DNA of 64,000 bases from Bilabrum cf. latius (taxonomy: Eukaryota; Bigyra: Bicosoecida; Bigyra; Bicosoecida). Below the pieces are notes generated by a model, which was not told the DNA's origin, ran no database searches, and saw only the letters and a program-made list of their open reading frames with translations. Location: positions 372,001-436,000 of the forward strand of contig OZ237738.1 of NCBI GenBank assembly GCA_965178125.1, in the 5' to 3' direction. The translations under genes were made by a program, and so were the position numbers. Positions within the stretch are counted from its first letter, which is position 1, and each line of letters opens with the position of its first letter. Shown one piece after another: positions 26,937-39,377 of this stretch.

Positions 26937-29900
26937 ATGTCAAACACATCGGCGCTAGACCAGCTGGATGGGGCCTTCGCAGCTCGAAGCTCTGCCATGA
27001 TTGGGTCTGGCGGGAGTTCACCTGGGCGTGCACACATCGCGGCTTTGGGAGGAGATTTCGCCAACAATGCAGCAACTGCGTCTGATCGAAGTCGAATCAT
27101 TAGAACTTCATCTGGGACGAACCTAGGTGGCGTCAACTCATCCACACGACTCTCTCCTATGCTATCGTCGTCTCGAATACCTGGGCACGCCGCTGCAAGG
27201 CCTAGTCCGCTAATTAGGGGCGCATCAGGGCAAAGGCAGGGCGCATCAAGAACATCGCGATCGAGTGATGCAGTTGCATCGAACGGTGGTGCCTTGCCAG
27301 CGCGGGCGCCGCCCTCACTGCCCTCTCGTCTTGGCGGACATCACCGCACTGCCCGCAGCAGTGGTCCGGGAGCCTGGGACACCAGCTCCGGCCCATCCTC
27401 GGACTACAGCGCTCTGGGAAGGGATCGACTCGACTCAGGCCAGGGGTCCACCCGTTGGCAAGGGGTGGGTGACTCGTCCCCCAGGTCGGAGCCCGGAGCA
27501 AGTGCTCGTGCTATTGCTCGCTCTGGGACGGGGTCCACCGGCGCCGCGCTTCGCTCCGCGGCCGACCTGCGGCGGAACATGGGACTCACGGATAGGATGC
27601 TGGCGAGAGCGAGAGCAATCGAGCGAGCAGGGTCGGGCAGGAGCAGTCCCGTGGGGACTGGGACCGGCACAGGCACGGGCACAGGCACGCGGAGGCCAGA
27701 GGACCGACGGGACCGAAGCCAGAGCGGCGTCCTCTCGAGCAGATTTGGGGGAGCAAGCGACGGGCCGGAGAATTCGATTGCAAGTGGAAGGGGGGCACAC
27801 AGGCACGTTCGGAGCATGCAAGCAACTGCGCGCAGGGGCAGGTCGGGCACGGATCCTGGGCTTGGGGCAGTTCTGGGTGTGGGTGCAGGTGTAGGCCGGG
27901 GGATGGATGCCAGCGCCGAGGCGCTCGGCATGTCCCTTCACCCCGATCCCGATTACGGGCGAGAAGGTTACTTGGGCGACCGTGGTCCTAGAGATCACGA
28001 CGATGACCCGTTCGATTAGGCTCACCTGATGCAACCCACAAGCGTGGGACCCACCCGCCCGCGCCGAGACTCTCACCTCGACTAGGGCGGGCACGACGTG
28101 TCGTCCAAGATGAGGCAGCTGCAAGAAGACATGCAGAGCGTCGCGTCGTCACACCAGGCCGCACTGGACAGGCATCGGGATGCGGGGGGAAGGGCGGGTC
28201 CTGGCAGCATCCGCGGGTCGGATGTGCGTGGCAGGGGCAGGGCAGGCACGGAACTGAGCGCCACCAGCGTGGCTCAATCTCCTCTGGTGCGATCCAGCAG
28301 AGAAGAAGAAGAGGAGAAGGTGGAGGAGCAGCGTGACCTCGACCGGGCGAAGAGAGACCCCAGGTACCTGTCAGTAAACGACCCAGCTCTCGTGCTGTAG
28401 GCATCGCAGTCGTCGCAGCGGACATCTGAAGTTCAACAGTCGCACCCTCGGCCAGCCCCCGAAGACGAGGACCTCCGGTCGCATGGCCGGCATGCCGCCA
28501 TGCGGGGTGCGCGCTCAGCAACGACAGGCCCGTCCATCGCTGCGCCGCGCAACTAGCAGCCTCAGCAGAGCGTCGGAGCAGGGGCTGACAGGCAAGGAAG
28601 CGTCCATGAAGAAAAGCACAGCGGCCAAAGCGATAGCCCGGGCACTCCTGTGGCCAAGAGGCGAAAGCGTCGCAACACGAAGGAAGCCATGTGGCAGGGG
28701 GTCGTGAAGCAGTCGCACAAGCACGAGGAGCAGAGGCTGGAGGTCCTCAGGAAGAGAAGGACCAGCGATGCGGCTTAGAAGGAGAGTGTTGATGCGCGTC
28801 AGGCGGCGTTGCGGCGCGTCATGGCGGCCAAGGAAGCCAGAAACCTCGCAGGCGAGGACGACGGCGCCGATGGCGCACCCCCTGCCGCAGTGCGCCGACC
28901 GACAGCGAGCCCAGAGGAGATTGAGATGCTGCAGAAGGCGCAAGTCGTGCGCCGCGCGGTGGACCAGATGGAGCACGACACGCAGCACGGCCATTCCGAC
29001 GCGGCCGCGTCGGCCGCTGCCCATGGTGCCCGGGTGCATAGGCGTTCGTCCCGGTCTCCGACCTCTGCTGAGCGCCAGCGCAGCCACGACGGTGGTGGCC
29101 GGGGCGCACCTGCCGTCCCGCTACCGCCGGGGATGGGCGTTCAGCTGGACGGCGTCGAGGAGGAGGAAGGTTCGGGCGAGCTGAGCCTAAGCCAAGGGAA
29201 GGAGCAAGGCGAGGAGGTGGGGAGAGATGATGGGCGGGAGCACAGAGGCAGTACGGAAGCCGAAGACTTGAGTTAGCTGCTCGAGGCAGCTGCGCATGCG
29301 GAGCGCATGGGCCGCGCCGCTCGAGACGCCGCGCTCCTGGCAGCACACAGGAAGCGGGTGGCAGAGGCTCGTGCCAGGTTCGAGCGAGGGTCCTAGAAGG
29401 AGTGGGCGTCCCCGGGCAAGGACAAGGGGGCGGGTGGCAAGGCCGTGGCTAGGGCGAGGCGCAGGAGCCCCTAGAGTTCCGATGTGTCCGCACTGGGGGA
29501 GGCTCGCGCTGAAGCGGAAGAGCGGAGTGCTCAGCCAGAGGCAATTGGTAGTAGCGGGAGGGATGGTGCGGCGCAGCAGGCATCGAGCTCAGCGGCGGAG
29601 GCTTCAAGTGGTAGTGAGGTAGTGGCAGATCCTTCCAGCGGACTAGGTGTGAGCGAGTCTGCTCTCCAGCAGTCCAGCCCTCCTGAAGATGCGGACAGCG
29701 AGAAGACTGGTTTCTTGACTGACAGCAGCGACAATGGCGACGACGATGACTTGGATGATGGTGACGAGGACGAGGACGATGACGATGCAGTGAACGACAT
29801 GGACTCGAGTCGCCTGACCCCGCAGCAGCTGCAGCTGCTCATCAAGACCATGTCACCGAGCGCGGGATCAGTGGGCAGCGAAGAGGGCACCCTGCAGAGG

Positions 29901-32573
29901 TCCTCCCCGCTGGCAGCCCTGCCTCACTCGCGCAGGTCGCTGTTGGGCAGCAGTAGCGCAATGATGATCCCAGGCAGCCCGCTCCGAAACGTGGTGTCTG
30001 GCGACCATGCGGTTCTTGCTGGCGGCAGCGACCATGCGGTTCTTGCTGGCGGCAGCGACGCCGGGCTTGTCGTTGGTGGCAGCTTGCGGGGCGAGGATGC
30101 ACCTCATGAACAAAGTGGTAGCGGTGGTTCGTCGCCGGCAAACACGTGGGGTGGCGGCTTCGAGGCTCCGAACGGCGGCGGGCGAGAGCGAGAGCAAGTG
30201 CAGGCTTTCGGCAGCGAGGTGGGTGGCGGCAGCACCAGGTAGCATGGCGCTGCCAGCGGGACAATCGCCCCTCCGCAGGCACTTGGCAGCCAAGTCGAAC
30301 CCTTCCGAAGCGTTGCCGATCGAGATGCGGCCACTAGCAGCAGCGAGGGCAATGACATGCCACACAGCGCCAGGTCGGCGGCTTCGGTTCGGAGCGGGAG
30401 CGTGGTGGAGGCGGGACCCCCTCCACCCAGGCGAGGCGAAGGGCCGGCCATCCGTCGGTCTCGCCGCCCCCTGGGCATCGAAAGGAAGGTAGAGGGCCAC
30501 GGACCGCACACGGTCGGGTCCGTAGTCACCGCCCCCTCACTCTCCGGCTCCGGTGCCGCGCGGTCCGTCGCCACAGCACCCGTGAGCACGGGCCCGAGGG
30601 CCCCTGGCCCGCCAAGCAGCCCGGCCTGGTCGTACGGCGGCGGAACATAGGGAACTTAGCCTGCCCCGGAGGAGCATGATGCGCTCAGAGATGACTTGGA
30701 GCTCGTACGGCAAGCCAAGCGCTCCCAGCGGGCCAGGCTGCGGTCGGGAGGCCGGGACAAGGAGCTTCTGTAGGAGCCCCACGGGGCGAGCAACGGCCAG
30801 GGGGGTTCACCTCCTAGAGAACAATCGGGCGCCGGAAGTGCTGGATTCACCCCGGGTATGCCTCTGCTGCACCCCTCTGCCATGCAGTCGGCCAGGCCCG
30901 CGCCCTCATTACCCACACCCGGCATGTCTGGCCGCGGTGGGGTTGCCGAGCACGCCTCGCCGAGGCGCGAGCGACGGGGCGGGTCCAGCGCCCCTAGGTC
31001 CTCTGTACCCAGCGACAGCCCAGGAACGGGCCGGAGAAGCACCGTACCCGCATCATTTGACGAACAGGCCCCGACAACTGGCCCCAGCATGCCCCTGCTC
31101 TCCGAGGCAGAGATGTCCTTGTACAAGCGCACGCTGCAGCCCAAGCGCTCGGTGGGCGCCATGATCCACGCCCAGAAGATGACGCGAGAGCTGGACGAGC
31201 AGCAGGCTGCCCTGAGACACGCGGGGGAACACGCGAAGAACGGGGCCTCTTTTGCCGAACGAGATCGAGTGTCCGCCCGAGGAAGAGGAGATCTGTCTTC
31301 GCCGGGCAAGTAGGGCGGCCGCAGGGCCCGCAAAAAGGCGGTCAAGCAGTCCAAGGCGTCACGGGCCCAAGTCACCTCGCTGGTGTACGGGGTGAAACCA
31401 TCTCCCAGCCGATTGGGACGATTCCGAAGCAGCGACGGGGAGTCTGCGCCTGAGGAGGAGGACGAGGACGGCAGCATTGACGGCGACTCTGTGTCCGGCT
31501 CGGGCCGCGGAACGGCGCGGGGCTAGGAGGACCTGTCCGAGGCCGAGCTGGAGCGGCTGACTCCCCGCGAGAGGGAGGCTGCGGAGCAGGCCCTGGCCCT
31601 GCGCAGGAGGTACCGCCCTGAGTACGGGGATGTGGGGGGCCGTGGGAGGGTGGGCTACGAGGAGGAGGAGGAGGAGAAGGAGGAGGAGAGACCATCGCGG
31701 TACTCCCACTCAGATGGCACGTCGGTGCCAGCTCGCCGTGGCGCGAGGCCGCACGCTAGGCCTGACGACGAGGTCAGGAACAGGGGCAGCGGCGTACCGA
31801 GCGACGCGATCCGGGGAGGTGGGGTACCTGGGCACGAGCAAGGGCAGAGGGACGGCAGCGATAGCTCCGCCACGTCGAGACGCGCGGCGCCGCGCAAGAG
31901 CGCGATGGCTCCGTCGCCGTCAAGACGCTCAGCTGCCAGCGCCGTATCATCGCCGGCCTCCAGGCCCAGCCCCAGCCCTAGGGTCAGGAGCAGGACCAGC
32001 GATGTGAGGGAGCCTGCTGCTGCCGGTCGCGGCAGGGTGGTGTCATTCGCGGAATCTCCAGAGGTCCGCCGCATGGTCGCGCGGGATGGGCGGGCGGAGC
32101 CAGGGCCTCGTGTAAATAGTGGGGTCAGTGTGACGAGTACAGGCCCACCGGGCATGGGGGCTTCCTCATCGTCGTCGAGGCCTTCGCCGTAGCCCCTGAA
32201 GCCGTCCCCTGCACCTGCCCCTGCACCTGGCCATCGGGCGGGGTCTGTGGGTGGCGCAGGGATGCGCGACTCTGGCACTTCTGGTAGGATCGGCGGAGCT
32301 GTCGCAAACGGCGTCTCTGTTGCAAACGGCGGGGGGACTCCAGGTCGCCGAAGTGGTGGGGCTGGGGCTGTGCCCAGGCCCTCGAGGCGGAGGGGCGCCG
32401 CCCCCACCTCCACCCCATCCCCCCGCAGCACCGCTTCAGGGGAGAGCGCGTCTCCCAAGGAGGGCCTCGGCCTCACGATGCAGACGCACCAGGCCTCCGC
32501 GAACGAGGGCCTGGCTGCCCTGCTGGGTGGATCGTTCGGGGAGGGAGGCGACGAGCTCTTGCTCGAGGATTGA
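26937..32573 (+). CDS. Large intrinsically disordered protein of unknown function
   Basis: A single uninterrupted frame of 1,878 aa from the ATG at 26937 (an in-frame TGA lies just upstream at 26931) to the TGA at 32571-32573. By my reading it contains 15 in-frame TAG codons and no internal TAA or TGA. Composition is Ser/Gly/Ala/Arg/Pro-rich, with acidic runs (about 29730-29800, 31660-31690), Gly-Thr repeats (27658-27690), a 27-nt tandem duplication near 30003-30056, and basic/acidic helical stretches likely to form coiled coils (28700-29280). A short motif near 31090-31200 ('LSEAEMSLYKRTLQ') is among the few ordered-looking segments. I do not recognise a family. A scaffold or nuclear regulator is only a guess. 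It sits 209 bp upstream of the HECT ligase on the same strand. Confidence 0.8.
30002..30055 (+). repeat. 27-nt tandem duplication in coding sequence
   Basis: Two perfect 27-nt copies lie head to tail inside the disordered-protein gene and encode two copies of the nonapeptide 'DHAVLAGGS'. The period is a multiple of three, so the frame is kept. The perfect identity suggests a recent duplication. Confidence 0.9.
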
Positions 32574-32782
32574 GATCATGAAATAGTGCAGGCGCTTGTC
32601 GCGTCCAATAGCTTCCAGTCTATTATTTTGTTGAAACGAATGTCGCAAGCATTGACTATGCCTGGCACCAGTTCCACCACCATGACCACCACCACCCAAC
32701 ACAGCTGTCAGTACTCGTCACACTATTCCACCAGGCTTTCGCGGTTGCGACGTGGCCGCCATAAAGCCTGTCAAAGGCTGCG

Positions 32783-35700
32783 ATGTTCAATGGCGAAGCA
32801 ACAGCAAGGAAGGTTTCCAAGGGTGGGAAATCTTAGTCCCGAGGCGAGAAGGCAGATCTTTTGAGAAAAGCAAGGGAAGCCAGGCAAAACAGGGAGCGAG
32901 AACGACGGCAAGCAGCTGCTGCCACTCAAATACAGGCCAGTGTAAGGGGAAGCCTTGCGAGGCTTCATCGCGCATTGTTGCTGGTAAGCATCACTCAGAA
33001 GCGTATGGACGACATCTAGAAGGTCAAGTCTGCGATGCTGGCAGCGAAGCGGTCGTTTTCAGTGCCGTTGTCGGCGGCAGTCTCGCTGCTGCGCGGAGGC
33101 ATGCAGCTGGCCGCAGTCCTGCATCGATCGCCTGCTCGTGTACATTCAGTAGCATGCAAATCACTGGCTGGGCTGCTTGTTACCATAGCGGAGAATGCTT
33201 TGAATCCGGGGGCAGGTGCATCGTTCGTCGGTGCTGCTGGCACCAAGTCGGATGTACTCGATCGTTTCTCCATTTGTTTGCCTCCCCTGGTTGCGACTTG
33301 CATGTTTGTGCACCAATCGTTGACTCGTGTGCGCGGTGCTGCCCTGGCTCCCTTAGAGTTGGCGGTCCACGCTGTGTCGCGAGGTCTAGCCGGCCTGGCG
33401 ACGAGCAAGGCTGCTAGTCCCGAAGCAGCGTTGGTCGGCCAGAGCACTTGCGCCAGACTGGTTCAAAGTGAAAGCATCTAGAAATACGCGGCGCTGTCCG
33501 AATCGGCATTGCTCGAAACCGTTTCGATGGCCGACGGCATGGCATCGTTGAGGCGCGCCCCATGGCTGGCAGCGGTGCTCGCACTGAGCCGGGGCGCGCT
33601 CGCAGGCCCCCGCAGAGATGCTGCAGAATCACACCCCGTCGATCGAGCGGTTGCAGCTCTACTGCTCCGCATACCAGCGCTTGAGCAGCTCCTTCATGAC
33701 CCGGAGGATACCAGCGCGAGCGGGAGCAGAGCCACCTCGGCGGGGGCAGGGGCAGGGGCTGTGGCAGGGGCTGTGGCACCATCGAGCCAATCAGGCGGAG
33801 GCTGCGGGCCAGGTGAGATCGATAACGGGAAATATCTGGTAGATTTGCTATCTATAGCTACATTAGAGGGCAAGATACCGTCTGGGGTCATTGCTGCAAG
33901 CGGAAGCGGCGCGACGGGCTTGGACGGCGCTGGGGAAGAGATCGGAACTCGCCTTTTGCTTGGACTGAAGGCCGCACTTCAGGATGATAGTGGGTCCTCA
34001 GACCAGCGGGCAGGCACCTTACTGCTGCCCTAGAGCACCGATGCGGCCAGGCTTGCAGGCATAGTGCCCGGATGCTCTCCCGCAGCCGGGGGCACCACTC
34101 CTCCCAGTGGCAGCGGCAGGTCGTCCTCCGCGGCATGGATGCTCGTGAACTTCGTCGGGGTGGCGAGGCACATGGCGGACCAGAAACAGGCAAGCATCAC
34201 TGCAGAGGAGAGAGTGCCGGGGGTATCATCCGATCGGTCGCCTGTGTCTCCCATCCCGCGGTCTGCCGTCGCGGTGCTGGCCAAGCTGGCTCGCAGGGTT
34301 CCTCTGTCTCTGTGGCTGCGGCCCCGACACAGTGACCTGTTGCACCGCTGTGGGGCTCTCCCCACCGCGTTGCTGGGTGCTGATGCCGAGCAGGAGGGCA
34401 CGGGTGAGCGAGGCGGGCTTCTCGCGCGCACGATGGAAGCAGGCAGCGGGACTGCGAGCGGGGCGGGGCGCGGCAGCTCGCTGATCGACATGGTGCTGTC
34501 TGCTGGAGGCGACAGCGCTGGCCAAGGGGACGTGGATGAGGATGATTTGGAGGACTTGGACGAGGACGTGGTGGCGTTCGAGGCCGGGGATCCGGCCAAC
34601 GCGACGCGGCTGGCGAAGCGTGGTGAGCAGTCGGGCGGCGCGGGCAGCAACGTGAAGAAGGCGCTCAGGCTGGTGCAGGCCCAGCAGGCGAGAGACGCGG
34701 CTTCCTCGTCCGGGGGAGCCGACGAAGGCCTGTGCCTGCCGCTGTGGCTGCGAGGCATGGCCAGAGAGGGGATCCGCGGCAGGCTGCTGTCGAAGGAGTT
34801 TCTCCGCATCCTCGCCGATGCCTCCCTGCCGAGGCTCACGGACGCCGACCGTTTCACTGAGATTGACTTGATCGAGCTGCGGGGCGATCCGAAACGGGAT
34901 GTTTCGCTTGTGCAGATAAAGATGGGCGGAGGTGATGCGTCAGGCAAGGCTACCGAGTCTTCGTCGTCGTCCTCATCGTCGTCGGCTGCTGCAGCAGGCG
35001 AGGTGCAGGACTCCTCATCCGCCTCAGGCTCCTCGGATACCCCCGGCCATTCGCCTGGAGTGCTGCTTCTCTCTTTCATTCACAGCTGCGTGCAGGAAGC
35101 CGCGGTGGCAGACGTGGCAGCCGAGTCGATCCACGAGATGGAAGACGCGCATGCCGCCATGGTAGCGGAGGAAGGCAAGCACGCAGCTGCGAGCGAGGCT
35201 CCAGCCGCCAAGAAAGCGCGCGTGTCCGACGGTCCCGGTGGGGTCCCCAAGGGTGGGATTGGCGCTGCTTCAGGTGCAGGTGCAGGCGCGGGGGGCTCGT
35301 CATCTCCGAGGAAGGGCCGAGTGGACGGCATGTCGCTCGCTGCCAGGCTGCAGGGAGGCGGGGGTGCCGACGACGTGCTGTCGTTCCTGACGGAAGACAC
35401 ATCAGTCGCCGAGGTCGGTGCAGGGAGCCAGACGGCGACCGCCATTCGCGCTCAGGCATAGCTCGGGCCGGGCGGCACGCAGGACCTGCTGAAGCGAGCC
35501 TGGTCGGCCGTGTGGTCCTCCAGTGCGCTCCGAGCTGTGCAGCGAAATGCTCATGCCGCCGCGCGCACAGACCCGGACGCCGTTGCTGCTGTGAGCGTGG
35601 TCGTGCAGGCGCTGCGAGCGCGACTGCTGCTGCTCGACGACGACGAATTTTTCCACGAGCAGCGCGCCCTGTCCTTGGCTGCAGCACGAGACTTGATTCT

Positions 35701-37642
35701 CGCTCTCAAGCAGGTGCTGTACAGGCTCGTGTGGCAGGACTTTGAATGCATTCGGCTCCCGCTGCGACACCGCCCCGCGCTGGTACTGCAGCTGATGTAC
35801 GAGTCGCTGCACTGCTGGATGGACCTGCACGACAGGCATGGTCGGAGGCCTGGGATCGTTGCCACGTCCAGCGTCTGGCTGTGGCCGGCGGTGCCGTCCT
35901 CCTAGATATCCCCGGACGAGGAGGACGAGGACGGGGACGAGGAGGTGGGTGTGGCGGGGCCTGACCGGGGGTTTGGTGGTGTGGCGTCCGGTGCGCAGGC
36001 TGGCCCTCGCGGTGGGCCGTTTGGAGGCGGCCGTGGGGGTCCGCGGATGGGTGCTGGCGAAGCCGAGTGGGGAGGGATGATGGATCGATTTGGGCTGCGT
36101 GGATCCGGGCTCATGGAGGAGATGTCAAGGATAGGCGGGGTCGGGGGAGCGTTGGGAGGGATGCGGCGTGGGGGCGGCGGTGTGCCCCTGGGCCGTGCTG
36201 GTGCTGGTGGTGGGGTGGGAGGGGCCTCTCGTGGAACGGGACCGGCCGCCTTCCAGTCTGCGGCGGGCGCAGAAGCAGCAGCACCGACTGCCGTGTTGCG
36301 GGCCGCCCGCTCCCGCATGGTGCTGCACCACATCCCGTACGTGCTTCCATTCGAGCAGCGCGCGGCTCTGTTCAACGGTCTGCTTGACAACCTGCGGCGC
36401 AGGCCCGATGTGGCCCACTCCCAGCGGCCGGAGCTGAAGGTGTCTCGGGGCCGGCTGCTGCAGGACTCCATCGAGCAGATCCACGCGCTGGTGCGCACGC
36501 ACGGACCGTCCGTTTTGCGCGGGAGGTTTTACGTCAAGTTCGTGGACCAGCATGGCGATGCGGAGCTGGGGATCGACGCGGGCGGGCTCTCGAAGGAGTT
36601 CATCGTCGAGACCAACAAGGAGGCCGTGGATCCATCCTACGGCCTGTTCAAGCAGACGGAGGGCGGTCAGAGCATCTACCCCAACCCAGCGAGCGGCGAT
36701 CTGGTGGACCACGACGAGAACTGCTTCTACGTGATCGGTCTTCTGCTGGGCAAAGCCGTCTTTGAGGGCATCCTGGTCGAGTCGAGGTTTGCGCAGTTCT
36801 TCCTGAGGAAGCTGCTGGGTCACGCCAACCTCGTGGACGATCTGCACTCTCTTGACCAGCGTGCAGCCAGCTCGCTCGCTTCGATCAAGCGAGCCGCGAG
36901 GGGGTACCAGCAGGAGGTGGCCAGGCGAAGGGCAGCGGCATTGGCGGCGGCAGGCGGGTCCGCGGCGATGCAAGGCACTAAAGTCTCTGGAAAGGAGCAG
37001 GAGGATGGCGATGATGATGATCCGGTGGAGGCGATGTGCCTTACCTTCACGGCACCGGTGGAGGCGATGGGATCCGTTTTGAGGCAGGAACCCCTCATCC
37101 CAGGGGGAGAGGCCGTGGATGTATCTTCCCAGAACGCGGCCCGCTTCGTAGCGCTTCGGGCGCACCACATGCTGAACAAGCAGATCGCCAGGCAGACCAA
37201 GGCCTTCCTCCTCGGGTTCCGTCAGGTCGTGCCGCTGAGGTACCTGCGGATGTTCACGCCCACTGAGCTGCAGAGGGTGCTGGGAGGGGCAGAGGAGGGG
37301 GTGAGCGTGGAGGACCTGCGGGCGCATGTGAAGTACGAGGGGTACGGTCCGGAGAGCGAGACGGTGCGATCGTTCTGGTCGGTGGTGGGGGACATGTCCC
37401 CCGAGGACAGGTCGCTGCTGCTGCGGTACGTGACGAGCTGCTCGAGGCCGCCCCTGCTGGGCTTCCGGGACCTGAGCCCGCCCTTCACCGTGGCCAAGAG
37501 TCACCGACCGACCACCGACCTGCCGCCTGCCCACTCGTGCTTCAACAAGCTGGACCTGCCAGAGTACGGGAAGGACGTGGAAACGCTGCGGGCGAAGCTG
37601 CTGCTGGCCATCCGGTCTGGGGCTGGATTTGACTTGTCGTGA
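32783..37642 (+). CDS. UBE3C-like: UBE3C/UPL6-type HECT E3 ubiquitin ligase
   Basis: Single exon, 1,619 aa, ATG 32783 to TGA 37640-37642, with six in-frame TAGs. The N-terminus fits the UBE3B/UBE3C/plant UPL6 start: a short 'MFNGEATARK' leader, 'KADLLRKAREARQ', a basic helix, then an IQ motif ('ATQIQASVRG'). A long helical and low-complexity middle follows. The HECT domain occupies roughly the last 480 residues: 'RGRFYVKFVDQHGDAELGID', 'GLSKEF', 'LGKAVFEGILV', and the C-terminal 'AHSCFNKLDLPEY' with the catalytic Cys at about residue 1586 (codon 37538). The enzyme would transfer ubiquitin from an E2 through this Cys. Oddities are Asp/Glu- and Gly-rich insertions before the HECT domain and an insert inside it (about 36900-37130). 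UBE3C fits better than UBE3B, given the leader and the plant UPL6 resemblance. Confidence 0.93.
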
Positions 37643-37806
37643 TGGTCTATTTGCAGACAATGTTTCTGGTTTAGGTATTAGGTAGCTTCCACGGAGAATC
37701 AGATGTACGTAGCTTGTCGCAACAACTTGTTGAACGCTGCCAACGAGAAGCACTGTTGGTTCCGCCGGGCCTTTGCACGCGGCCCGATATACTCCCCATA
37801 AGCAAT

Positions 37807-39224
37807 ATGGCGGGGTAGGCAGCCTGGCGTCGAGCTGTCCAGTGCATCACAAAATAGTTGCGCCCGTATGGCCTTGACATTGTGCAGCCCATGGCTGGTA
37901 AGCTTGCTGCTAGCGATTCGGCGTTCAGTTGCACCTTGGCGCATCTTGCATACTCTTGGTCGCGAATTCCATCCGCCCCGCAGTCCCTTGGTACAATAAT
38001 GTTGCTAGACCTGATACAAGGTTGCCGTGTGCTGAACCAGATGCTAATACACTCTGTATAGTGGTAGGAAACACGCGGGCGCTGTGGAGACCATTCATCG
38101 AGCAAGTGGCTGTCTCTTCGCTGCCAACCGGGAGAATTAAGCCAGCATCACCAGCACCCAATCAAATAGTTCGTGCTAATTTGCTGTAGTCTGCAAACCC
38201 CCTGAATACCTTCGTGGAAGCTGTCATCCGCAACGCGGAAGATTGCATGCAGGATTTCGCCATGTCGAGTGAATGCAGCAAAGTGGCGACGCAGGTTCGG
38301 TACAGCCATAGGACTAGTCCAGGTGAGCTGATTGGTATGTAGACACTAGCATAGTAGGCGGGGCTCGCCTTTAAATCCCGGCAGTACCTGTCGATCCACC
38401 CACGGTTTGGGCCTTGGCTAGCACTGCGAGCCTGCATCATTGTGGAGGGAATCACGTACGATGAGCCGCAGCCGTCAGCACCTAGAATGCCATATAGTAC
38501 TGCCGTGGACGAAATGATGCAAGCCGCGCTAGAAAGGGCGCTTGAGCCGCCGCCAGCGCCCGAGGGTGATGGGGCATTGAGCGGTGCTGACGACGAGCTC
38601 GAGTCCGAGCATCTGCCCGCGTGGAGGCTGTGGCTTGCGCTTAGAGACGCCTGTCCATTGGGACGAGGCACAATTTCACCCCCTCCGACAGCGAGGGGAG
38701 ACCCAGGTGCGGCTACGGGGGGTGCCGCTGGTGCTGCTGCCCATCCCGGGTCTGAGCCCCAGTTGCCTGCCAGTGGCACCGGCCAGGGTGCTGTCGAAGC
38801 CGGGATAGCCGCGGGGGCAGGTCCAATTGCAGCAGCCTCATCGCGCGAGGGTGCACCTGTCGCGCCTGAACCGCTGAAGTAGGGTTCTATTCAGCCCAGC
38901 TCTGCCTCGATAGAGAGAGCAAAGGCTGGGAAGCTTCTCGCAGGATCAGATCGTGTGGAAGGTGCGGCGGGAGAAGAGCCGGCGGAAGACTGGAGGTACA
39001 GCCAGGACCAGATCGAATACCATTACACGCACAGCAAGGAGGTCCTGTCCAGGGCTGTCGGCAAGGTGATCGAGGAGTGGAGGGCGGCTGGGTTCCTCGA
39101 AGAAGGCAGCGGGGCAGCTGCGGAGGGCATGGCAGCTGCCGCTGCCACCACACATGCAAGCAGCAGCAAGGTGGGCGCCATGTCTGCAGCAGGCGCCGGC
39201 CTCGCAGCACCGGCGCCTGGTTAA
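37807..39224 (+). CDS. MMACHC: MMACHC-like cobalamin trafficking protein
   Basis: Two exons, 37807-37897 and 37984-39224 (86-nt intron, phase 1), encode 443 aa ending in TAA at 39222. Exon 1 gives 'LRPYGLDIVQPMA', which splices to 'VPWYNNVARPDTRLP' and matches the family's N-terminal 'WYN' segment. Next come 'TLCIVVGNTRALWRPFI' and the diagnostic 'IHPRFGPWLALR', then 'DWRYSQDQIEYHYTHSKE' near the C-terminus. MMACHC (CblC) removes the upper ligand of imported cobalamin before its use by methionine synthase and methylmalonyl-CoA mutase. A 100-residue Gly/Ala/Pro-rich insert (about 38530-38930) separates the last two conserved blocks. Seven TAGs are in frame, three within 38340-38357, one of them aligning with a family Gln. 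Confidence 0.9.
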
Positions 39225-39377
39225 AACAACGAGAGGCTGCCGCGAGTGGAATGGCATTGCAATGCGTGCGCAGGGTTCCAGACACTGTACAGACATCCAA
39301 ACAACTCAATACGGACCCCAAGTCTAGTCGACGGAGTCCGTCCGCATCACACAGCCCTCACGGCCCCCTTTTGTGCC

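Noticed and set aside
26699-27145. Minus-strand frame of 148 codons as a gene
   Set aside because: It overlaps the start of the disordered-protein gene in antisense, has no motif and contains no family signature.
37898-37928. A 31-nt intron in MMACHC
   Set aside because: It also restored an open frame, but using the acceptor at 37983 (86-nt intron) joins the exon 1 frame containing 'LRPYGLDIV' to 'VPWYNN' and matches the family much better.
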